Origin: JACADW01 sp963747985
GTDB lineage: Bacteria > Acidobacteriota > UBA6911
Length of the DNA: 64,000 nt
Assembly: GCA_963747985.1 (NCBI GenBank)
Contig: CAVVHG010000007.1
Coordinates: 124,001 to 188,000, forward strand
Direction of reading: 5' to 3'
The position numbers were made by a program, and so were the translations under genes. The number at the start of each line of letters is the position of its first letter. Position 1 is the first letter of the stretch. Positions 1 through 9,584 of the stretch are shown here, one piece after another. Under the pieces are notes generated by a model. It searched no databases. It was not told the DNA's origin and saw nothing but the letters and a program-made list of their open reading frames with translations.

Positions 1-1
1 C

Positions 2-940
<939 letters not shown>

Positions 941-1115
941 CCGCGAGTATTCGTGAATAAGCGGCAGGGAATCATTTCCGGACGCGGAAGAGCGTTGGCG
1001 GCAAGAGCTCCAGCACGGACCAAAAAAACATTCTCAATCAGCATATCTCCGCATTCGCCGGCGTCAGCAGATAGACCCTCCCTCCCGCTTCGGGAATCCC
1101 GCGCCGGCGAGACGG

Positions 1116-2735
1116 CTACCAGGTCTTCATGATCTCGGCGAAGCACTGCAGGCCGCTATAGATCACTCCACCGTACCCGTGACCGGGGGTCGTCCAGGCT
1201 CCCGCCAGGTACAGGTTCCTGATCGGGGTCTTGTGCGGCAACCTGGTTGGCCCGCTATTGTTCAGGGTCTGATCCCAGCCGTATATCGCGCCGCGGTAGT
1301 TGCCGGTGTAGCGGGCGTGAGTCAGCGGCGATCCTGCCTCCATGACCTGGATGGACTTAGTCAGGCCGGGCAGGAAGGTATCTTCAACCTTGCGGATCAG
1401 CACACGGGCCATCCGCTCCTTTTCCGCGCGGTAGGCTGACTTGTCTCCCTTGCGATAGTCCGCTTCGTACTGTTTCCAGTGATCGTAACCCTGCAGGACG
1501 ATAATATTGAGCGTGTTCCTGCCCTTGGGCGAATATCCCTCGTAAAGATTATCGTACAGCATAAGACCGTACCACCCGCGCTCGACGTCAGCGTCGACGG
1601 CCAACTGATACTCGGCTTCCACGTCATAGCCGCCATGATAGAAAACCTCCGAGTCAGTGATCCCGAGCTTGCGGACAAGGTCGGTTTTCAGGCCGAGGAA
1701 CACCTGGAATGCTGAGAGGCTGACGCTGTAAGAATCAAGCCGCCCCATGTAATCCTTGAGATATTCCGGCTCGTTCATCATGGTGCGGAACGTATCGTGG
1801 GCGCTCGCATTTGAGACCACGACCCGGGCCGCGTACTGCCTGCCATCGGCGGTTCGCACACCCAGGGCATTGTGGTCCCTGACCAGGATCTCCTTGACCG
1901 GGGTCCGGAGCAGCACTTTCCCGCCCTTGTCCTCGATGTATTTCACGATCGCGCTGCTGATTTTCTGCGACGTCCCGCGGGGATAGTAGCCGCCTTCCGC
2001 CAGGTAGCCGATTGTGGGCAGAGCATAGTAATAGCAGGACAGCCTTGACGGCGGCAGGCCATAGTACCCCCACAGGTTCGAGATGATGGCTTTCAGCCGG
2101 GGATCTTTGATGCGCGTGTCTGCCATCTGTCCCCAGGTTTTGCCCTGGTACTTGAAGAGGTAGGGGAACTCCGTGGAAAACCGGCTCATGTCAGGCATCG
2201 ATCCGCCGCCGGACAGCTTGTTGATGTCGCGTGCCAGGCCCCCCATGTCTTCAATGATTCCCTCGATTCCCGCCTCCTCCGCGGGGAAGTGTCCGGTGAG
2301 CAGCTTGATGTAGCCGTCAACGTCTCTCTGCGGTACGCGCAGGTCGTGTTCAGGGAAGATCGCGCGGTAAAGGTGCGGGTGAGGCACAAACTCCACGTCG
2401 GTGATCTCGGGCAGGCCCGGGATAACGTTGTAAAGACCGCCACGCTTTCCGGCTCCCGTGGAATGAAGAGAGACATCAAATACGAAACCTCCCGGCCGCG
2501 CGAAGGAGGTGGCATAGCCCCCCGGCCGGTCGTGCTGCTCGAGCACCAGGGGGCGAAAGTTCTTCCGGGCAAAAGCGAAGCCGCAACTGAGACCGCCGAG
2601 GCCGGAACCGATGATGATCGCGTCGAACTCTCCCTCCCGGCCCTGAGCCTGTGCGCCATCCGGAAAAGCATCCCAGTCAAAAGAGCCCACTGTCGGTGCA
2701 GCTATCAGCGACTTCAGAAACTCTCTTCGTTCCAT
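1116..2735 (-). CDS. Tat-exported phytoene-desaturase-like FAD oxidoreductase
   Basis: A 539-residue protein. The start chosen is ATG at 2735, preceded five bases away by a strong AGGAGG. The frame stays open far upstream but would run into the SIMPL gene. The protein begins MERREFLKSLIAAP, a twin-arginine leader, followed at about residue 40 by the FAD dinucleotide-binding motif GSGLGGLSCG with EQHDRPGG downstream. The C-terminus has the CrtI/carotenoid-isomerase-like FAD motif LYLAGAWTTPGHGYGG. The family oxidises, desaturates or isomerises isoprenoid and retinoid-like substrates. No carotenoid genes are nearby, so the substrate is unknown. Likely located in the periplasm or at the membrane. 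Confidence 0.87.
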   Translation of the reverse strand: MERREFLKSLIAAPTVGSFDWDAFPDGAQAQGREGEFDAIIIGSGLGGLSCGFAFARKNFRPLVLEQHDRPGGYATSFARPGGFVFDVSLHSTGAGKRGGLYNVIPGLPEITDVEFVPHPHLYRAIFPEHDLRVPQRDVDGYIKLLTGHFPAEEAGIEGIIEDMGGLARDINKLSGGGSMPDMSRFSTEFPYLFKYQGKTWGQMADTRIKDPRLKAIISNLWGYYGLPPSRLSCYYYALPTIGYLAEGGYYPRGTSQKISSAIVKYIEDKGGKVLLRTPVKEILVRDHNALGVRTADGRQYAARVVVSNASAHDTFRTMMNEPEYLKDYMGRLDSYSVSLSAFQVFLGLKTDLVRKLGITDSEVFYHGGYDVEAEYQLAVDADVERGWYGLMLYDNLYEGYSPKGRNTLNIIVLQGYDHWKQYEADYRKGDKSAYRAEKERMARVLIRKVEDTFLPGLTKSIQVMEAGSPLTHARYTGNYRGAIYGWDQTLNNSGPTRLPHKTPIRNLYLAGAWTTPGHGYGGVIYSGLQCFAEIMKTW

Positions 2736-2785
2736 TGCCACCTCCTGCAAAATCATGAGTAGCCGACGAACCGTGAGATAGAGGT

Positions 2786-2850
2786 CAACTTCCGGTCGAT
2801 ACCGATGCCGACCCTCATTCCGATACCGACCCCGACGAGAGCGTCGATCA
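2786..2850. repeat. Degenerate 6-bp-period (NNCCGA)n repeat, locus 1
   Basis: The space between the FAD oxidoreductase start and the SIMPL stop holds a run of imperfect hexamers of the form TACCGA, TGCCGA, TTCCGA, TACCGA, CCCCGA. The same style of repeat recurs near 8080, 15125-15260 and 60720-60840, always between genes. This copy lacks the TTCGAA core seen in the other three. Confidence 0.6.
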
Positions 2851-2869
2851 GCGCCGCAACCATTGCCGG

Positions 2870-3625
2870 TTACTGAAGCTCGAAGATAACCCGCACCGAG
2901 GCCGTGACCGAGATGCGGCCGGGAGACAGAGCACCTTCTTCCGGGAGCATATCGCCACCGGCGTTCTGCATGACATTCTGATACTGGGATCCCTGGCGGC
3001 TGCCCCACCAGCTCCGTCCGTACCACGAGTACCAGCGGTTGCTGAGCTCCGAGATTTCGATCGGGTTCCCGACCTTCTGGTTGAGTTGCGCGGCCAGATC
3101 GACGGCCTTTTCCCTGGCTGCCTTGATGGCGAGAACTCGGGCCTCGTCCCTGTGCTTCCTCAATTCCGAAGTCTGAAACTGCACTCCGAGCACATAATTG
3201 GCGCCTGAGGCAAGAGCTGCGCTCAGGACCTGCTCGAACTTCGGCACATCCCGCAGCGTGACCACGACCGTCTTGCGCACGAAATAGCCGATGAAGTTCT
3301 CAGGCCTCGGTGTGGCGTCCCATCTGGGCTCGATCTCCAGGTAGTCGGTCTGGATGTCCTTTGCCTCCACCCCGTGACGCTGAACAGCATCGATCACGGC
3401 TCGTGTTCGGGCATCATGGAGCTGCCTGGCCTTCTCGAGGTCTTTGTCGCTCGTCTCGATCCCGAGCGTGAGAAGAATCCGGTCTGGCGCAACCTTGACC
3501 TCCGCCTCCCCCTCCACGCTTATTGACCGTCTGCCATCGGGCCTCGTTGCTTCGTGCTGTGCCTGAAGCCGGAGCGGAACCGCCATGCATGTCAATACGA
3601 CCAGATAGATCTTGATTTGAAGCAT
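2870..3625 (-). CDS. SIMPL-domain (DUF541) periplasmic protein
   Basis: A 251-residue protein with a signal peptide (MLQIKIYLVVLTCMAVPLRLQAQ). The rest is one SIMPL domain: ISVEGEAEVKVAPDRILLTLG opens it, DYLEIEPRW and GYFVRKTVVVTLRD lie in the middle, and ARVLAIKAAREKAVDLAAQL is the characteristic helix near residue 170. SIMPL proteins are periplasmic or outer-membrane oligomers of poorly defined role, some linked to stress. The length is normal for the family. It lies 15 bases downstream of the DinB-like gene and reads the same way, so the two are probably co-transcribed. Confidence 0.88.
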   Translation of the reverse strand: MLQIKIYLVVLTCMAVPLRLQAQHEATRPDGRRSISVEGEAEVKVAPDRILLTLGIETSDKDLEKARQLHDARTRAVIDAVQRHGVEAKDIQTDYLEIEPRWDATPRPENFIGYFVRKTVVVTLRDVPKFEQVLSAALASGANYVLGVQFQTSELRKHRDEARVLAIKAAREKAVDLAAQLNQKVGNPIEISELSNRWYSWYGRSWWGSRQGSQYQNVMQNAGGDMLPEEGALSPGRISVTASVRVIFELQ

Positions 3626-3640
3626 AGGCCTCTCCCTCCT

Positions 3641-4129
3641 CTAGTCAAACTCTACGCGCGGGGGCGATTGCGCGGGTCCAACGCTCCCGGCATGGATGTC
3701 GGCCCTGAAGAAATTCTCACCCCGGATCGGCACGCCCGCGACACGGCGGAGAAGCGCGATCTGCCCGATATGTGTCAGGGCATCTGCGAGCGGTCCCTGA
3801 AACAGCGCCTCAGCCGGGGAGCCCATTTGTTTGCCTGAACACAGACGCTCATCGAGGCGAGCGAGTGCCTCGAAGAATCTATCCACGTCCTCCTTCCACC
3901 CCCGCGGCCGGGAATCCTTCCACACGTGCCGCCCCTCGCACAGATAACCCGCCCAGTCGAGAAGGTCGCACACGTGGGCCAGTATCTCTCCCGGCGTTCG
4001 GCATGTCGAGGCGATGCACAGCGTTGAGAAGCCGGTCGGCGTGTCACGCAGCACCTTTCCGCCGCGGTAGGCAATGGTCGCCAGCGCGTGACGGAGGAAT
4101 TCCAGCTGCGCAGTCTCAGTCGGATTCAT
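3641..4129 (-). CDS. DinB-like four-helix-bundle protein
   Basis: A 162-residue, mostly helical protein of the size and pattern of the DinB/YfiT superfamily. A His occurs in an early helix (ILAHVCDLLDW) and another in a late one (ALTHIGQIALLRRVAG), where these proteins place their metal-binding histidines. Members include thiol-dependent metalloenzymes (bacillithiol or mycothiol transferases) and uncharacterised proteins. The third ligand could not be placed with certainty. The gene sits 15 bases upstream of the SIMPL gene on the same strand. Function beyond the fold is not claimed. Confidence 0.75.
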   Translation of the reverse strand: MNPTETAQLEFLRHALATIAYRGGKVLRDTPTGFSTLCIASTCRTPGEILAHVCDLLDWAGYLCEGRHVWKDSRPRGWKEDVDRFFEALARLDERLCSGKQMGSPAEALFQGPLADALTHIGQIALLRRVAGVPIRGENFFRADIHAGSVGPAQSPPRVEFD

Positions 4130-4255
4130 TCGGTGTCTTCTCCTTCCTGGTTTACAGCGACAATCGATCAGACGATCTGTTCCAGTTTCGATCGTGGTAC
4201 TGATCCGGGAGTAGCGCGGCGCCCGGCCGGGCTGTGCCTCGAATACAGGCCCCTT

Positions 4256-5908
4256 CTAGGTTCGTTGGTATCCGCATTTTTGCAGTAATTCAAGGGACAT
4301 TTCGCGCAGCTTGTATTTCTGGACTTTCCCGTTCCCGGTGATGGGATACTCCCTGACGAAGAAGACGTATTTCGGGATTTTATAGCGGGCGATCTGCCCT
4401 CGACAGAAATCATGGATCTCATCGGCAGTCAGGGCCATGCCGTCCTTCACGATGATGAAAGCGGCCACTTCCTCACCGTATTTCTCACTCGGCACACCCG
4501 CAACCTGGACATCCTTGACCTGGGGCATCCTGTACAGGAAGTCCTCGATTTCCTTCGGGTACACGTTCTCGCCGCCTCGGATGATCATGTCCTTGATCCG
4601 CCCTGTGACTCTGTAGTTGCCGCTATCATCCTTGACGGCAAGGTCGCCCGTGTGAAGCCAGCCGTCGGCATCTATGACCTCGCGCGTGGCCTCCGGCATC
4701 TTGTAGTACCCGCGCATCACGTTGTAGCCGCGACAGCAGAGTTCACCCTGCTCGCCGATCCTGCATTCCTCGCCGGTCTCCGGAGAAGTGAGCTTCACCT
4801 CAATGTCAGGCAACTCCCGCCCCACCGTGCCGACCTTGACTTCAATAGGGTCGTCGGCGCGTGTCTGTGCCACAACCGGTGAGGCCTCCGTCAACCCGTA
4901 GGCAATCGTGATGTCCCTGCAGTGCATGTCGTTGATCACTCTGCGCATGATTTCGATCGGGCAAGGCGATCCTGCCATGATGCCGGTCCGCAGGGAAGTG
5001 AGGTCGAACATCCCGAACATCGGGTGGTTCAGGATCTCGATGAACATGGTCGGTACGCCGTAGAGCGCGGTGCAGCGTTCTTTGTGAACGGATGCCAGGA
5101 CCAGGAGAGGATCGAATCTCTCGCAGAGCACCGCGGCAGCCGCGTGGGTCACGATGGCCATCATGCCCAGCACGAGGCCGAAGCAGTGGAAGAGCGGCAC
5201 CGGCAGGCAAACCCTCTCGAGTTCGGTAAACTTCTGGCACTCGCCAATAGAGAAGCCATTGTTCAGGATATTGAAGTGGGTGAGCATGACACCCTTCGGG
5301 AAACCCGTGGTGCCCGAAGTGTATTGCATGTTGATGACATCGTGGCAGTCCAGTGTTCCCTCGATCACCCCGAGCTCGCGATCATCCTGGTGCGCGCCCA
5401 GCAGCAGGATCTCCGACGTATTGAACATCCCCCGGTGTTTTTGGGGGCCGATGAAAACCACGTTTTTCAGGAAAGGGAACCGCTCACTCTGCAAGTGGCC
5501 GCGCTGCGATTCCTTCAACTCCGGGATCAGATCGTTGATCATCCGAACGTAGTCGCTGTCCCTGTAGCCATCCGCAAGGCACAGCGTGTTCATGTCCGAC
5601 TGCCTCACCAGGTACTCGAGCTCGTGGAGCTTGTAGCTGGTGTTGACCGTCACCAGCGTCACGCCGATCCTTGCGGTGGCGAAGAAGATCGTCAGCCAGT
5701 CCGGCACGTTTGTGGCCCACACGCCTGCGTGGTCGCCCCTCCTGAGACCCATGGCGAGGAGGCCCTTGGCCATGTTGTTCACGCGCTCATCGAACTGCCT
5801 GTAGGTGAACCGGAGACCCCGGTCGGAATAGACCAGGAGTTCCTTTTCCGGGTGCAGCCGCGCCTGTTCTCCCAGGACGGCTCCGAGGGTCTTGTCGATG
5901 AAGGGCAT
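4256..5908 (-). CDS. Long/medium-chain acyl-CoA synthetase (AMP-forming)
   Basis: A 550-residue ANL-superfamily enzyme activating a carboxylic acid to acyl-AMP and then acyl-CoA. Visible motifs are the P-loop-like YTSGTTGFPKGV near residue 190, the adenine-binding YGLTEASPV, the DGWLHTGD motif, the hinge GRIKDMIIRGGENVYPKEIE, and the C-terminal catalytic Lys in ITGNGKVQKYKLRE. The start chosen is ATG 5908, eight bases after AGGAG; an in-frame TTG at 5926 would overlap the stop of the upstream gene. It follows the XRE-cupin regulator by 14 bases, a pairing common for regulated fatty-acid CoA ligases. The acyl chain length cannot be read from sequence. Confidence 0.92.
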   Translation of the reverse strand: MPFIDKTLGAVLGEQARLHPEKELLVYSDRGLRFTYRQFDERVNNMAKGLLAMGLRRGDHAGVWATNVPDWLTIFFATARIGVTLVTVNTSYKLHELEYLVRQSDMNTLCLADGYRDSDYVRMINDLIPELKESQRGHLQSERFPFLKNVVFIGPQKHRGMFNTSEILLLGAHQDDRELGVIEGTLDCHDVINMQYTSGTTGFPKGVMLTHFNILNNGFSIGECQKFTELERVCLPVPLFHCFGLVLGMMAIVTHAAAAVLCERFDPLLVLASVHKERCTALYGVPTMFIEILNHPMFGMFDLTSLRTGIMAGSPCPIEIMRRVINDMHCRDITIAYGLTEASPVVAQTRADDPIEVKVGTVGRELPDIEVKLTSPETGEECRIGEQGELCCRGYNVMRGYYKMPEATREVIDADGWLHTGDLAVKDDSGNYRVTGRIKDMIIRGGENVYPKEIEDFLYRMPQVKDVQVAGVPSEKYGEEVAAFIIVKDGMALTADEIHDFCRGQIARYKIPKYVFFVREYPITGNGKVQKYKLREMSLELLQKCGYQRT

Positions 5909-5922
5909 GGCGTCATCTCCTG

Positions 5923-6498
5923 TCAAAACGGAGCATACACGACGGCCACGATCGTAGCGGGTCGGTCTCCGAGGGCGTGAAGGTTATGAGCCACGGTGGA
6001 ATCGTAGTAGATGCTGTCTCCTTCACCCAGTTGATAGAGGTCCTTGCCGTAGTTGACCTCGATCTGCCCTCTGAGGACATAGATGAATTCCTCACCCTCA
6101 TGGGAAGACAGGGGGTATTCCTTGTCACTGGCCGGCAGGACATCGACCAGAAACGGATCCATGTGCCGGCCGCTCTTCTCCGTTGCCAGTGAATAGAAAT
6201 CGAGTGCCCCGGAAGACACTCTGGACTTCTCGGCGAAGCGGACGGCCTTCGAGCGCTGCCCATGGCGGGTGACGACGGGGCCGATGTGCTCCATGTCGTC
6301 CATGAAAGTGCCGAGCCTGACGCCAAGCACCCGCGCAATCTTGATCAAGGGCGCGAGAGAGGGAATGAGCGCGCCGTCTTCTATCTCCCGGATCAGTTCG
6401 GCGGCAAGCTGGCTGCGCTCCGCGAGCTGATCCGGCGTGAGCCCTCTGGACTCCCGGATTCTGGCGATCCGGGTTCCTACGTCGTCGATATCACGCAT
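5923..6498 (-). CDS. XRE-family HTH regulator with C-terminal cupin domain
   Basis: A 191-residue regulator. Residues about 5-65 form a Cro/cI helix-turn-helix (ARIRESRGLTPDQLAERSQL, then IREIEDG), and residues about 115-190 form a cupin sensor domain (SSHEGEEFIYVLRGQIEV, then GEGDSIYYDSTVAHNLHALG). The start is the ATG at 6498 with GAGGT five bases ahead; an ATG four codons upstream lacks a ribosome site. It ends 14 bases before the acyl-CoA synthetase and most likely controls that gene in response to a small ligand bound in the cupin. The ligand is unknown. Confidence 0.9.
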   Translation of the reverse strand: MRDIDDVGTRIARIRESRGLTPDQLAERSQLAAELIREIEDGALIPSLAPLIKIARVLGVRLGTFMDDMEHIGPVVTRHGQRSKAVRFAEKSRVSSGALDFYSLATEKSGRHMDPFLVDVLPASDKEYPLSSHEGEEFIYVLRGQIEVNYGKDLYQLGEGDSIYYDSTVAHNLHALGDRPATIVAVVYAPF

Positions 6499-6570
6499 TT
6501 TGCACCTCATTTGCCGACAACAGCATCGCGGGATCCCTGCGGGTGTTCTGCAAGGTCACCGTCGATAGCC

Positions 6571-7764
6571 CTAGCCGCGCTTCCTTGGCGGTGTCCAGCG
6601 ACTGCGCCCTCCGGTGTCAACCAGGAACTTCATCGCCTGTTGGTGACAGATCAGCTGGGCATCGAGAAGGTCGTCCGGTGTGAACACGAATGGTTTACCC
6701 TCCCGTTGCGCCGTGGAAGCCGCATGAGAGGGAGATTCGATCACTACACTCAAGGCACCACAGTGGAGGTTCAGGGCGGTATCGAGGTTGTAGGGCGAAG
6801 GTGTCGCAACGCGCGCGGGATCAGCCTCCTCGCTGGGGTTGTCGGAGGCCTGGAGACCTCTCCTCATCAGACCCGTCTGCACCCGTCGAAACAGCTCCTC
6901 AAAGACGGGAGTCAGGGCCGGTTCTGCAAACGGACGATGCATCAGCGGAAAAACCGCGCCCGTGTGCATGTTCAGGATAAGGTCGGGTCGTTCCAGTGCC
7001 GCCAGCCTGAAGAGCGCCTCGGTTTCCGGCTGGCGTTGCCCGAAGAAATCGTCGTGCTGAATGTTGACGCCGTTGTCGTTCGGGTACCCGCCGGGAAACT
7101 GAGTGCGTGAAAAATCCAGTGGGATGAACTGCTTGCAGTCCGGCCAGCCTATGTTTCTGCCGCCCGGCCATCCGCCGGTATTGAAGTATTCGGGGATCGT
7201 CTCATCGCTGCCTCTATACCGTTCCATGCGGAGGGGAACCCGCGCGCGGCCGTCGGGGTTCATGACCGGGATGATGATGATGCGGTCGAGGGACCTCGCC
7301 GCTGCCGTGATGTCGGGCCAGGGCTTGCCCCGCAGATCGGCGCCCGTCTCGAGGACGGCCAGCAGGTTGACCATGCCGACAATTCCTTCGAACTCGCCGC
7401 CATGCACGCATGCGATTCCCATGTAGACGCGCATTTCCGCGTCGGGCCCCGTATAAGCGCGGACGTTGCCGAATCCCAGCGAGCCTGAGAATGTGGTTGT
7501 CCCTCCCCCCTGCCTTGCGTGCCCATAACTGACCGCGCGTATCTGGCGGCCACCGGCGGTGACTCCGATGGCCGCAACCGTGCCCTGATGGATGTGCCCG
7601 TCAAGGTAACGATTCACCTCCTCCAATCTGCTCACCCAGAAATCCGGTATGGATTCCGCTTCCAGCAGGTAATCTGCAGGGATGTTCGGAAACCTCCCCG
7701 TCGTTTCGGCGGCCGTCAGTAATGAGCTCAAAACCATGATTCCACACAAAAGGCCCCGTCTCAT
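6571..7764 (-). CDS. Secreted M14-family zinc carboxypeptidase-like protein
   Basis: A 397-residue protein starting at ATG 7764 behind AGGAGG (eight-base spacing), with a signal peptide MRRGLLCGIMVLSSLLTAAE. M14 features can be followed: the zinc ligands in CVHGGEFEG (His-x-x-Glu), the substrate-binding NPDGRARVP, the third zinc ligand in LNMHTGAVFPL, and the catalytic Glu in VVIESPSH. Family members remove C-terminal amino acids or hydrolyse related amides. The lack of a long C-terminal domain places it with the short exported M14-like peptidases. The frame is intact and stands alone as a transcription unit. Confidence 0.88.
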   Translation of the reverse strand: MRRGLLCGIMVLSSLLTAAETTGRFPNIPADYLLEAESIPDFWVSRLEEVNRYLDGHIHQGTVAAIGVTAGGRQIRAVSYGHARQGGGTTTFSGSLGFGNVRAYTGPDAEMRVYMGIACVHGGEFEGIVGMVNLLAVLETGADLRGKPWPDITAAARSLDRIIIIPVMNPDGRARVPLRMERYRGSDETIPEYFNTGGWPGGRNIGWPDCKQFIPLDFSRTQFPGGYPNDNGVNIQHDDFFGQRQPETEALFRLAALERPDLILNMHTGAVFPLMHRPFAEPALTPVFEELFRRVQTGLMRRGLQASDNPSEEADPARVATPSPYNLDTALNLHCGALSVVIESPSHAASTAQREGKPFVFTPDDLLDAQLICHQQAMKFLVDTGGRSRWTPPRKRG

Positions 7765-8077
7765 GAGTTGATCCTCCTGGGTTGCCGGCGACGAAATACA
7801 ATAACGCTTTTGGCGGGCGGAGTCAGAGAGATTTCCTGATTCCGCGCATGGGCATCGAAGATGTACGATGGTTGTCCTGATTGTCGGAAGAATGCAGCCA
7901 CGGTCGATCAGGCGGACCCTTGAGCTGTGCGAAGGGAGGGCAGCTCCGTGAAAGCACATAAGTATTACCGTGCGACGGTAGCGGCACACTCGATATCCTC
8001 GGCAAACCCTACAACTGGAACACTCCGCGCCTGGACATCTGGCTCAATATGGGTCCCTCCCCGGCGCCATGATTTCT

Positions 8078-8140
8078 CCATGTCGGGATCGGGATCCCGA
8101 TCGGCATCGGGATTCGAAATCAGGATCAGCCATTCGTGAT
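8078..8140 (+). repeat. Degenerate 6-bp-period repeat, locus 2 with TTCGAA core
   Basis: Imperfect hexamers TCGGGA, TCGGGA, TCCCGA, TCGGCA, TCGGGA are followed by TTCGAAATCA and GATCAGCCATTCGTGAT. The TTCGAA core and the following GATCAGCC are also present in the copy at 60718-60790. The repeat is therefore a defined dispersed element rather than random low complexity. Confidence 0.65.
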
Positions 8141-8151
8141 GGTCCCGGCAA

Positions 8152-8352
8152 TCAGTTCCATTCAACCTCTGCGCAGGTGCTCGGGTTGGGCGGGTAGTTG
8201 CGGCCGGCAAGTGAAAAGCCACCCTCGGCCCTGAGCTGCGGGTCCACCACAACGGGGGCAAGCCGGATACGCTTCTGGCCTCCCGGCGGCGAGGCCAGTT
8301 CAGCTTCGAGTACAGTGCCGGTTGGGTTGGCGGCAAAGGCATTCCTTGCCAT
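8152..8352 (-). CDS. Short ORF, possible gene remnant
   Basis: A 66-codon frame beginning MARNAFAANPTGTVLEAELA and ending TCAEVEWN. It is preceded two codons upstream by a TAA and has no clear ribosome site. The composition looks protein-like (VVVDPQLRAEGGFSLAGRNY), but no family was recognised. It could be the C-terminal remnant of a larger exported protein or a chance frame. No function is proposed. Confidence 0.25.
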   Translation of the reverse strand: MARNAFAANPTGTVLEAELASPPGGQKRIRLAPVVVDPQLRAEGGFSLAGRNYPPNPSTCAEVEWN

Positions 8353-8534
8353 GCTGTATTATTCAAGGTGGCATATGCCTGAGCGGCGGGAGTAGGATAC
8401 CAGCAGTCCGGGCAATGATCATCCCGGACAGCGCGTGTGATGCCGGCCTTGGATGGGAGCTTGCCGGGGAGTGAGCGCGCAGTCTCCGTGCCGGCAGAGC
8501 GGGCACACCCCGGGGCCGCGGATAAGGAGAAGCC

Positions 8535-9449
8535 ATGAAAGAAGGGGATCTGAGCGAGTTCATCAAGAAAGCCCGGAAATTTTCCAGGCCATTCTGCGTC
8601 ACCGATGGCCATGGGTTCCGGCTCAGCGGCATTGACCCGGGGGACACTCTGGGACTCAAGTCCGGGGACAAACCGCGCGCCAAGGAGGCGCTCGCCAAAG
8701 GTGTCGAGGTGCTGGCCCGCCTCCAGGATACGCTCTTTGCCCAGGATCAATGGGCGGTACTCCTGATCTTTCAGGCGATGGATGCGGCCGGGAAGGACGG
8801 CGCGATCAAGCATGTCATGTCCGGAGTGAATCCGCAGGGGTGCGAGGTCTACTCCTTCAAGTCTCCCACGAGTGAGGACCTCGACCACGACTACCTCTGG
8901 CGCTGTATGAAACGCCTGCCGGAGCGGGGCCGCATCGGCATTTTCAACCGGAGCTACTACGAGGAAACGCTGGTTGTCCGGGTTCATCCCGAGTTTCTCG
9001 GAGCGCAGAAGATGCCGCGGGAGCTTGTGACGAAGGATATCTGGCGGGAACGCTACGAGGACATTCGGAATTTCGAACGTTACCTGACCCGGAACGGAGT
9101 TGTGATCCGCAAGTTCTTCCTCCACGTGTCCAGGAAAGAGCAGAAGCGACGCTTCCTGGAACGGCTGCAGACCCCTGAGAAGAACTGGAAGTTTTCGGCC
9201 GCAGATGCGAAGGAGCGGGAGTACTGGAACGATTACATGAAGGCGTACGAGGACACAATCAAGAACACCGCCGTCAAACATGCGCCCTGGTATGTCGTGC
9301 CGGCCGACAACAAGTGGTTCACGCGCATCGTTGTTGCCGCGGCGGTCATCGACACGCTGGCTTCACTCGACCTCGAGTACCCGCACATGAGCGAGGAGAA
9401 GCGGAAAGAACTGGCGAGCGTGGAACGCGCGCTGAAGCGAAATGGATGA
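8535..9449 (+). CDS. ppk2: Polyphosphate kinase 2 family phosphotransferase
   Basis: A 304-residue PPK2 enzyme that moves phosphate between polyphosphate and nucleotides in the cytoplasm. The Walker A-like motif is FQAMDAAGKDGAIKHVMSG near residue 75, followed by the family block WRCMKRLPERGRIGIFNRSYYEE with its Arg/Tyr cluster, and the lid region FLHVSRKEQKRRFLERL. A one-domain protein of about 300 residues fits the PPK2-related nucleotide phosphotransferases. Which of AMP, ADP or GDP is used cannot be decided here. The start is ATG 8535 with GGAGA five bases ahead. The gene is monocistronic and convergent with the ferredoxin gene. Confidence 0.93.
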   Translation: MKEGDLSEFIKKARKFSRPFCVTDGHGFRLSGIDPGDTLGLKSGDKPRAKEALAKGVEVLARLQDTLFAQDQWAVLLIFQAMDAAGKDGAIKHVMSGVNPQGCEVYSFKSPTSEDLDHDYLWRCMKRLPERGRIGIFNRSYYEETLVVRVHPEFLGAQKMPRELVTKDIWRERYEDIRNFERYLTRNGVVIRKFFLHVSRKEQKRRFLERLQTPEKNWKFSAADAKEREYWNDYMKAYEDTIKNTAVKHAPWYVVPADNKWFTRIVVAAAVIDTLASLDLEYPHMSEEKRKELASVERALKRNG

Positions 9450-9472
9450 TTGCCTCGGAGGTGCGGGAGAAT

Positions 9473-9565
9473 CTCACCGCGAAAACGCAAAGGCCGTAGA
9501 GCAAACCGCCAAGTTATCGATTCTTATGTCCGTCTCTGCGTCCTGGGCCGCTCTGCGGCAAATTC
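9473..9565. repeat. CCGC(A/G)GAG-type inverted repeat, copy 1
   Basis: Between the convergent PPK2 and ferredoxin genes, CACCGCGAAAACGCAAAGGC on the left faces GTCTCTGCGTCCTGG and CGCTCTGCGGC on the right. This is a diverged form of the inverted repeat at 17717-17790. It could fold in RNA from either strand and act as a bidirectional terminator, but no T-tract follows. Confidence 0.5.
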
Positions 9566-9584
9566 ATCGCTGAAGGCCGCCTGC

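Larger units (their letters stand above)
7765..8534. other. 770-bp intergenic region with a repeat and a short ORF
   Basis: The region lies between two divergently read genes. It contains the second copy of the degenerate 6-bp-period repeat (about 8080-8140) and a 66-codon minus-strand ORF described separately. Long antisense frames overlap it but have no recognisable protein character. The segment just before 8535 should contain the PPK2 promoter; no convincing -35/-10 pair was found. Confidence 0.5.

Noticed and set aside
2736..3026. N-terminal extension of the FAD oxidoreductase to 636 residues
   Set aside because: The extension overlaps the SIMPL gene and reads as repeat-derived sequence; ATG 2735 has AGGAGG and starts a Tat leader.
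8152..8154. Another Sec-type UGA at the end of the 66-codon ORF
   Set aside because: The frame beyond the UGA continues without protein-like sequence or an aligned cysteine, so it is an ordinary stop.
7965..9281. Long minus-strand ORF (438 codons) opposite PPK2
   Set aside because: It is the shadow of the PPK2 gene, whose motifs and ribosome site are unambiguous; the antisense text has no protein character.
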